Shown here: positions 14,736-18,695 of the stretch, piece after piece
Layout of the letters: each line of letters begins with the position of its first letter
Numbering within the stretch: position 1 is the stretch's first letter
Assembly (NCBI GenBank): GCA_905202485.1
Contig: CAJKRY010000020.1
Location: forward strand, 1 to 18,695
Source: an uncultured Methanomassiliicoccus sp.
Lineage (GTDB): Archaea; Thermoplasmatota; Thermoplasmata; Methanomassiliicoccales; Methanomassiliicoccaceae
Length of the DNA: 18,695 bases
Reading direction: 5' to 3'
The notes under the pieces: model-generated
Databases searched by the model: none
Seen by the model: the letters and a program-made list of their open reading frames with translations, nothing else
Told to the model about the DNA's origin: nothing
Translations under genes and position numbers: made by a program

Positions 14736-14774
14736 GGGGGCAGAACCAGCATTAAGATGCCAGGCTCTGCTCCC
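14736..14774. other. Strong intergenic hairpin between converging genes
   Basis: GGGGGCAGA (14736-14744) pairs with TCTGCTCCC (14766-14774) over nine pairs with one G-U. Inside it, CC pairs with GG, and GCAT-TAAG-ATGC closes a further 4-bp stem. The whole 39-base element would fold into one long interrupted stem. It lies between the converging RHH gene A and RHH-HTH gene, so it may be a shared transcription end or processed RNA end. No U tract follows on either strand, and the GC-rich stem stands out from its AT-rich surroundings. A copied palindromic element or a small RNA remain possible. Confidence 0.5.
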
Positions 14775-14817
14775 ATTCATTGTTCAATCGTTTAGTAAGA
14801 GACTATGTTAAGATGCA

Positions 14818-15171
14818 TCAAAGTTCGTTGATGGTTTTTCTTACATCATTGATCAATCTATTTACTTCATCATGCGGAATTAATAAAATTTTTTCAATTT
14901 CTAAGAGACTTTTACCTTTCAAATACTGGCAGTATACTGCAATGTGATTTTCAGAGAATTTATTCTTGTCGAGTGTAAGTCTCAAATTAGTTTCAATTTC
15001 ATCACAAGACTGAGCATCTGGATAGAGTTCATTAATCATTTTGTAAATCAAATGCCGTGCATAGTCTTCTACTGAATCATAGCACTCTTCTTCTGCTTTT
15101 TCTCTTGCTTTTTTCATTGTCTTGGCATCAATGTAGAACACTATCTCATCTTCGTCAAATCTATATGTCAT
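14818..15171 (-). CDS. RHH-like plus HTH-like small DNA-binding protein
   Basis: This 117-residue protein has no named family that I recognise. Residues 8-46 look like a ribbon-helix-helix: a strand (DEIVFYID), a helix with MKKAREKAEEECY, a turn DSVEDY and a second helix (ARHLIYKMINEL). Residues about 72-117 look like a helix-turn-helix of the sigma-4/LuxR type (YCQYLKGKSLLEIEKILLIP, then HDEVNRLINDVRKTI). It would be a transcription regulator with two DNA-binding parts, or one dimerising part and one binding part. The ATG is preceded by a good GGTGATA. It is transcribed away from RHH gene B across a shared 107-base promoter region and towards RHH gene A. Confidence 0.65.
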   Translation of the reverse strand: MTYRFDEDEIVFYIDAKTMKKAREKAEEECYDSVEDYARHLIYKMINELYPDAQSCDEIETNLRLTLDKNKFSENHIAVYCQYLKGKSLLEIEKILLIPHDEVNRLINDVRKTINEL

Positions 15172-15190
15172 ATTTTATCACCATCTGCAC

Positions 15191-15280
15191 TAGGTTTGAT
15201 AGCATAACTAATACATATAAAATGAGATAAACAAATACTAAATATTGATGTCAATCAGCTAACAATATACATAACAATAT
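15191..15280. promoter_or_regulatory. Divergent promoter region of the RHH cluster
   Basis: On the minus strand TTTTATATGTAT (15211-15222) is a TATA box for the RHH-HTH gene, giving a leader of about 20 bases with GGTGATA. On the plus strand a weaker TACTAAATATTG (15237-15247) could serve RHH gene B. ATTGA-TG-TCAAT (15244-15255) is a 12-base palindrome at this second promoter. AACAATAT occurs twice, 12 bases apart (15261-15268 and 15273-15280), ending on the gene B start. Short tandem or inverted sites are the usual targets of RHH proteins, so self-control is plausible. Confidence 0.4.
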
Positions 15281-15503
15281 GGCAAGGAGAGCCCCAAACA
15301 AGACTGCAGTAAGAATCATGATTCCGACTGAATTGATTGACAGAATCGATAAGGCTGTTGAACTGGGTGTTTATAACAGCAGAAACGACCTGATCATGCA
15401 CTTAATAAGAAATCATCTGGATAAGGTAGAGTCGCTGGAACAGTCGCAGCATGAGTACAAGTATAAGCTTTGGGAGCAGAAACAGTCTGGAAAGAAAAAA
15501 TAA
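15279..15503 (+). CDS. Ribbon-helix-helix protein, paralogue B
   Basis: This 74-residue RHH-type protein is a paralogue of the product at 14439. The strand is TAVRIMIP (9-16), helix 1 is TELIDRIDKAVELG, the turn is YNSRND and helix 2 is LIMHLIRNHLDKV. A Lys/Gln-rich tail follows and ends in KKK. Conserved positions with paralogue A include the opening M-x-R-x-A-P, the D-x-I-D-K-x-V core and S-R-x-D-L. No Shine-Dalgarno precedes the ATG. The gene ends 86 bases before purA, whose own TATA box lies in that gap, so they are probably separate units. Confidence 0.78.
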   Translation: MARRAPNKTAVRIMIPTELIDRIDKAVELGVYNSRNDLIMHLIRNHLDKVESLEQSQHEYKYKLWEQKQSGKKK

Positions 15504-15546
15504 GTTTTATAAGAATATATAAAAGACTGTTTGGAAAGCCAAATAC

Positions 15547-15559
15547 GCAATATATTAAA
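15547..15559 (+). promoter_or_regulatory. TATA box of purA
   Basis: GCAATATATTAAA is centred near 15553 and predicts transcription from about 15578, giving a leader of about 12 bases before the ATG at 15590. It argues against a longer PurA protein starting upstream. Confidence 0.5.
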
Positions 15560-15589
15560 ATAGCGAGTAATAATGTCAAGATCGATTTC

Positions 15590-16891
15590 ATGCCAACTCT
15601 CGCTGTTATCGGCTCACAATGGGGAGACGAAGGAAAAGGAAAGATCACAGATTATCTGGCCGAAGGCGCCAATATTGTTGTCCGTTACCAAGGCGGTGCA
15701 AATGCTGGACATACAATAAAAATAGATGACGAAGTGTTTGCACTTCATCTTCTGCCATCAGGCATCCTCAGGAAGGGTGTAACGGCAGTCATCGGAAATG
15801 GAATGGTCCTTGACCTTGATCGTCTGGAAGAGGAATTTGAATCCCTTAAGGAGAAAGGAATAAGCGGATACGACCTCAGGATTTCTGACAGAGTCAATAT
15901 CGTTCTTCCATACCACCGTGCCCTTGACGGCGCAGAAGAAAGGTCCAGAGGGGCTAAAGGTGTAGGGACCACAGGCCGCGGAATCGGACCCTGTTATGCC
16001 GACAAGATTTCCAGGGAAGGAATCAGGATGGGAGACCTCTTGGATGAAGAACTCCTCAGAAGCAGGCTTGAATTGGTACTGCCGATAAAAGAGAAGTTTG
16101 CAGCTACTCTCGGAGAAACTCTGGATGTCAAGAAGGAAGCTTTGATCTCTAAGCTTTTAGCTTACGGAAAGAAATACAAAGACAATATCTGTGATGTTTC
16201 TGTTCTGGTGAATGATGCCATCAAAGAAGGAAAAAAGGTAATGTTTGAAGGCGCCCAGGGAACAATGCTTGACATTGACTACGGCACATATCCGTTTGTT
16301 ACATCTTCCAACTGCACATCTGCTGGAATCTGCACCGGTGTGGGAGTTCCGCCGTCTGCTGTGCAGGATGTCGTCGGAGTCGTGAAGGCTTACACCACCA
16401 GAGTAGGATCAGGCCCCTTTGTAACAGAGCTGCATGATGAGACTGGAGAGACTTTACTTAAAAACGGCGGAGAGTTCGGCACCACCACCGGCAGGGCAAG
16501 AAGATGTGGCTGGCTGGATCTGGTTGTCGTAAGACATGCGGTTCGTCTGAACGGTCTTACTTCGATTGCTCTGACAAAACTCGATGTTCTAAACGGCATT
16601 AAAGAATTAAAGGTCTGCACTGCCTATGAGATCGACGGCGAAGAAGTAAAGAACTTCCCGGCAAACCCGCGCAAGCTTGAGAGCGCCAAACCTATATATG
16701 ACACACTGGAAGGCTGGGAAGGCTGGACAGAAGAGACCTCCAAGATCTGTAAACTCGGATATGATGCTCTTCCAGAAAAGATGAAAGAGTACATTTCCTA
16801 CATCGAAAAAGATACTGGCGTTCCTGTGGGAATCATCTCAATCGGCAAGGGCAGAAACGAAACGATAGATAGAAGAGAGAATAAGTGGTAA
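15590..16891 (+). CDS. purA: Adenylosuccinate synthetase PurA
   Basis: PurA joins IMP and aspartate with GTP hydrolysis to form adenylosuccinate, the first committed step to AMP. From the ATG at 15590 the protein has 433 residues, the usual length. Visible motifs are GSQWGDEGKGK (8-18, phosphate loop with catalytic D13), GGANAGHT (35-42, catalytic H41), VIGNGMVLD, GTTGRGIGPCYADK (126-139), FEGAQGTMLDIDYGTYPF, TTGRARRCGWLDLVV and the C-terminal ISIGKGRNETI. The frame is open 40 codons further upstream, but that stretch overlaps the end of the RHH gene, is not family-like and contains the promoter, so it is excluded. Confidence 0.97.
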   Translation: MPTLAVIGSQWGDEGKGKITDYLAEGANIVVRYQGGANAGHTIKIDDEVFALHLLPSGILRKGVTAVIGNGMVLDLDRLEEEFESLKEKGISGYDLRISDRVNIVLPYHRALDGAEERSRGAKGVGTTGRGIGPCYADKISREGIRMGDLLDEELLRSRLELVLPIKEKFAATLGETLDVKKEALISKLLAYGKKYKDNICDVSVLVNDAIKEGKKVMFEGAQGTMLDIDYGTYPFVTSSNCTSAGICTGVGVPPSAVQDVVGVVKAYTTRVGSGPFVTELHDETGETLLKNGGEFGTTTGRARRCGWLDLVVVRHAVRLNGLTSIALTKLDVLNGIKELKVCTAYEIDGEEVKNFPANPRKLESAKPIYDTLEGWEGWTEETSKICKLGYDALPEKMKEYISYIEKDTGVPVGIISIGKGRNETIDRRENKW

Positions 16892-16914
16892 TTCTACCAC
16901 TTCTCACTTTTTTT
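16883..16914 (+). terminator. purA terminator
   Basis: AAGTGGTA (16883-16890), the loop ATTC and TACCACTT (16895-16902) form a perfect 8-bp hairpin that includes the purA stop codon. Seven T follow at 16908-16914. This is the clearest hairpin-plus-U-tract terminator in the window. Confidence 0.7.
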
Positions 16915-16966
16915 AATTTTCCGGGAAAGCTTAATACAATTCAGCTCATGATGTAATCTGGTAGAT

Positions 16967-18145
16967 ATGCCGGAGATTAATGTTACATTCAATTCCTCAA
17001 CGACTTCAATAGACACCTGGGACGGTTTCAGCGTCGCAGAAATCAAGCCTAAAGGAGACGTTTACTCAGTATCTAAAGCCGCAGAGCTCGCCTGGATTTC
17101 TGAGCAGGTCAATTCCGGCAATAACTTTTCAGGAAAGATTGTCAGGCTGATGTCCAACATTGATCTTAATGACAAAATATGGAAGCCGATCGGCAACGAG
17201 TCTGAAAGATTCAACGGGTTATTTGACGGGCAGACTAATTCAGTCATGAATGTCAGAACTGAAAATTCAGCATATGCCGGGCTGTTCGGAGCTGTGGATA
17301 CCGACGGCAGGATTGTCAAGTTGGGAATGAAAGGGACTTTTAAGATTGCTGCCTCTTCAGCAGTTTACGGAGGATCCATTGCAGGCGTAAATCACGGCAC
17401 AATTGAAGACTGCTTCAACGACTGCAGGATTTTTACTGATGTTAGAGCAGGAGAAGAGAACATCGCTGTTGGAGGCATCGCCGGCGTCAACTTCAAAATG
17501 ATCTCCAACTGCTTCAACGATGCGGATATTTCTTCAGCATGGCACAGCTCTCAGTTAGGCGGGCTGGCGGGCGTCAATCACGGCATCATCGAAGAGTGCT
17601 ACAATGAAGGAAAGATATTTTCTCAAGTGTCTGAAAAAGACTTGTCGGCAAGAGTGAGCGTCTATTCTGGCGGAATAGCAGGAATCAGCCATGGGTTCAT
17701 TGGAAAATGCTACAATGAAGGTGCTGTGGAATCTTCTCTGTCTTCAGCAGATACAGATTATGCAGAGCTGTTTTCAGGAGGCATAAGCGGCTGGAGCGAC
17801 GGCAACATGAATGACTGCTACAACCTGAAAGGAATCAAAGCATCCATTGATATCGTCTCTGAAATAGAAATGCTGGTTATGAATTCCTACGCAGGCGGCG
17901 TAAGCGGCTGGAATGCAGGAATGATTGATAAGTGCTATAATGAAAATGAAGTACGCGCTGCATCTAAAGTCAGCAGAAGTGGCATAGAAGAATCATATGC
18001 AGGTGGTGTGACAGGCGCTAACACCGGAACTATTCACAAAAGCCGCAACATGGGCAAAGCTTATGCAGATTCTTCAGCAGGTATGAACGTTTACGTTCAC
18101 AGCATTGCCGGAAAGAGTGAAGGCAACATAATCGATTCGTTTTGA
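16967..18145 (+). CDS. GLUG-repeat protein without signal peptide
   Basis: This 392-residue protein is built from GLUG-type repeats. Residues about 31-110 are the usual entry segment (VSKAAELAWISEQVNSG, IDLNDKIWKPIGN, FNGLFDGQ, AGLFG). Seven repeats of the form GG-x-x-G-x-N-x-G-x-I-x-x-C-Y/F-N follow at residues 135, 169, 198, 235, 271, 310 and 346. A shortened eighth (IAGKSEGNIIDSF) runs into the stop. They should stack into a right-handed beta helix; nearly every repeat carries a cysteine before the Y/F-N. Related proteins are usually exported surface proteins, yet there is no signal peptide or membrane span here, and an in-frame stop 18 bases upstream of the ATG leaves no room for one. A TATA-like CTTAATACAA near 16930 suggests a very short leader. 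Function is unknown. Confidence 0.8.
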   Translation: MPEINVTFNSSTTSIDTWDGFSVAEIKPKGDVYSVSKAAELAWISEQVNSGNNFSGKIVRLMSNIDLNDKIWKPIGNESERFNGLFDGQTNSVMNVRTENSAYAGLFGAVDTDGRIVKLGMKGTFKIAASSAVYGGSIAGVNHGTIEDCFNDCRIFTDVRAGEENIAVGGIAGVNFKMISNCFNDADISSAWHSSQLGGLAGVNHGIIEECYNEGKIFSQVSEKDLSARVSVYSGGIAGISHGFIGKCYNEGAVESSLSSADTDYAELFSGGISGWSDGNMNDCYNLKGIKASIDIVSEIEMLVMNSYAGGVSGWNAGMIDKCYNENEVRAASKVSRSGIEESYAGGVTGANTGTIHKSRNMGKAYADSSAGMNVYVHSIAGKSEGNIIDSF

Positions 18146-18156
18146 TCAGTGATGCA

Positions 18157-18636
18157 ATGGTGAATGAAGAAAAGAAAGATTTCAACGCCATGCTGCATAA
18201 AGACAGCGGCATGCCTAAAGTGCAGATTATTACAGACGAAAAGATCGTTAAAAAATACGGTGGAGAAAAGATGTTCTTCGCCCCGCTGCCGGCATATGAT
18301 GAGATCATGAAAAAAGTGCCTTATGGAAAAGTAATAACTGCAGGAAAGATTAGAAAATATCTTGCAGAAAAGAACGGAGCTGATTTTACAGACCCTCTGA
18401 CTGCAGGAATATTCATTTCAATTGCCGCGTGGGCAAGTTATCAGCGCGATAATGATGAGACACCGTACTGGAGAACATTAAAGACTGACGGGGAATTAAA
18501 TGCAAAGTATCCCGGAGGTGTTGAGGCGCAGAAAGAAAAGCTTAGATCTGAAGGCCATGTTATCATTCAGAAAGGTAAGAAAAATATCAGGTACTTTGTA
18601 AAAAATTACGAAGACAGTTTGTTCGATTTAGTATAA
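18157..18636 (+). CDS. MGMT-like protein lacking the active-site cysteine
   Basis: The core (VPYGKVITAGKIRKYLAEKN, then TPYWRTLKTDGELN, then GGVEAQKEKLRSEGHVI) matches the DNA-binding domain of O6-alkylguanine transferases and alkyltransferase-like proteins. Where alkyltransferases have P-C-H-R, this protein has P-Y-W-R, so it cannot transfer alkyl groups to cysteine; it may only bind DNA. An N-terminal part with VQIITDEKIVKKYGGEKMFF and an insert (GADFTDPLTAGIFISIAAWA) mark the sub-family of about 150 residues seen in anaerobes. The frame opens at a TTG at 18142, overlapping the GLUG stop, but no ribosome site precedes it. GTGAT precedes the ATG at 18157, which I prefer (159 residues). It is probably co-transcribed with the GLUG gene. 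Confidence 0.8.
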   Translation: MVNEEKKDFNAMLHKDSGMPKVQIITDEKIVKKYGGEKMFFAPLPAYDEIMKKVPYGKVITAGKIRKYLAEKNGADFTDPLTAGIFISIAAWASYQRDNDETPYWRTLKTDGELNAKYPGGVEAQKEKLRSEGHVIIQKGKKNIRYFVKNYEDSLFDLV

Positions 18637-18660
18637 TTTTAAAGAAAAATAGAAAGGAGT

Positions 18661-18695
18661 TTACTGACGTCATTATTGTTGACGTTCAGTAATTT
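18661..18695 (+). terminator. Hairpin after the MGMT-like gene
   Basis: TTACTGACGTC (18661-18671) pairs with GACGTTCAGTAA (18681-18692) with one bulged T and a 9-base AT-rich loop. TTT follows at the window edge. It is probably the terminator of the GLUG/MGMT-like unit. The U tract may continue beyond the window. AAAGGAG just before it has no start codon at a suitable distance. Confidence 0.5.

Noticed and set aside
14818..15503. Toxin-antitoxin module in the RHH cluster
   Set aside because: The RHH proteins resemble antitoxins, but no neighbouring product looks like a toxin; the middle gene has DNA-binding features only.
15470..15589. N-terminal extension of PurA by 40 residues
   Set aside because: It overlaps the RHH gene, contains the likely purA TATA box and has no similarity to the start of PurA proteins; the ATG at 15590 begins with the standard N-terminus.
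18142..18156. TTG start of the MGMT-like gene overlapping the GLUG stop
   Set aside because: No ribosome site precedes it, whereas GTGAT precedes the ATG at 18157. It remains possible if translation is by reinitiation.

Overview
The window reads as a chromosomal segment of a methanogenic archaeon, most likely of the Thermoplasmata/Methanomassiliicoccales type, with fairly low GC by eye. The support is: archaeal tRNA G26 dimethyltransferase, a THEP1-type NTPase, an archaeal dihydroneopterin aldolase of methanopterin synthesis, TATA-type promoters about 25 bases upstream of likely starts (several leaderless or nearly so), Shine-Dalgarno sites of the GGTGAT type, and very rare TAG stops (one in about twenty intact genes). 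The order-level assignment is inference; no rRNA or other marker is present.

Layout. 1-222 holds no gene. 223-973 is a YoaP-like acetyltransferase gene that looks broken (early TAA, late frameshift). 5608-1003 (minus strand) is a five-gene operon: a substrate-binding protein carrying a dockerin-like calcium module, two different FecCD/BtuC-type permeases, a BtuD/FepC-type ATPase with an odd cysteine-rich tail, and a small two-helix membrane protein. It should import an iron-siderophore, corrinoid or similar metal chelate; the substrate cannot be read from sequence. 8713-5794 (minus) holds nadA, a large protein of internally duplicated, TULIP-like appearance with an Ada-like cysteine tail, and an Imm-5-like protein. 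nadA is divergent from mptD (plus), which converges with and overlaps a YbaK-type deacylase gene. 11238-9733 (minus) is an AlbA_2/ATPase-fold regulator with a 42-bp coding minisatellite.

From 11482 to 12489 lie a small membrane protein gene and a divergent GNAT gene with palindromes in the shared promoter region. 12697-14336 is a translationally coupled THEP1-trm1 pair. 14439-15503 is a cluster of three small DNA-binding-type genes: two 74-residue ribbon-helix-helix (RHH) paralogues on the plus strand flanking an RHH-HTH gene on the minus strand, with a strong hairpin between the first two. purA follows (15590-16891) with a clear terminator. The right end holds a leaderless-looking GLUG-repeat protein with no signal peptide, overlapping an MGMT-like gene that lacks the catalytic cysteine, and a final hairpin.

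The best-supported biology is housekeeping (NAD, pterin, adenylate, tRNA modification) mixed with accessory genes. No CRISPR array, insertion sequence, tRNA or rRNA gene was seen. The least explained parts are the TULIP-like/Imm-5-like pair, the three-gene RHH cluster with its hairpin, and the GLUG/MGMT-like pair.
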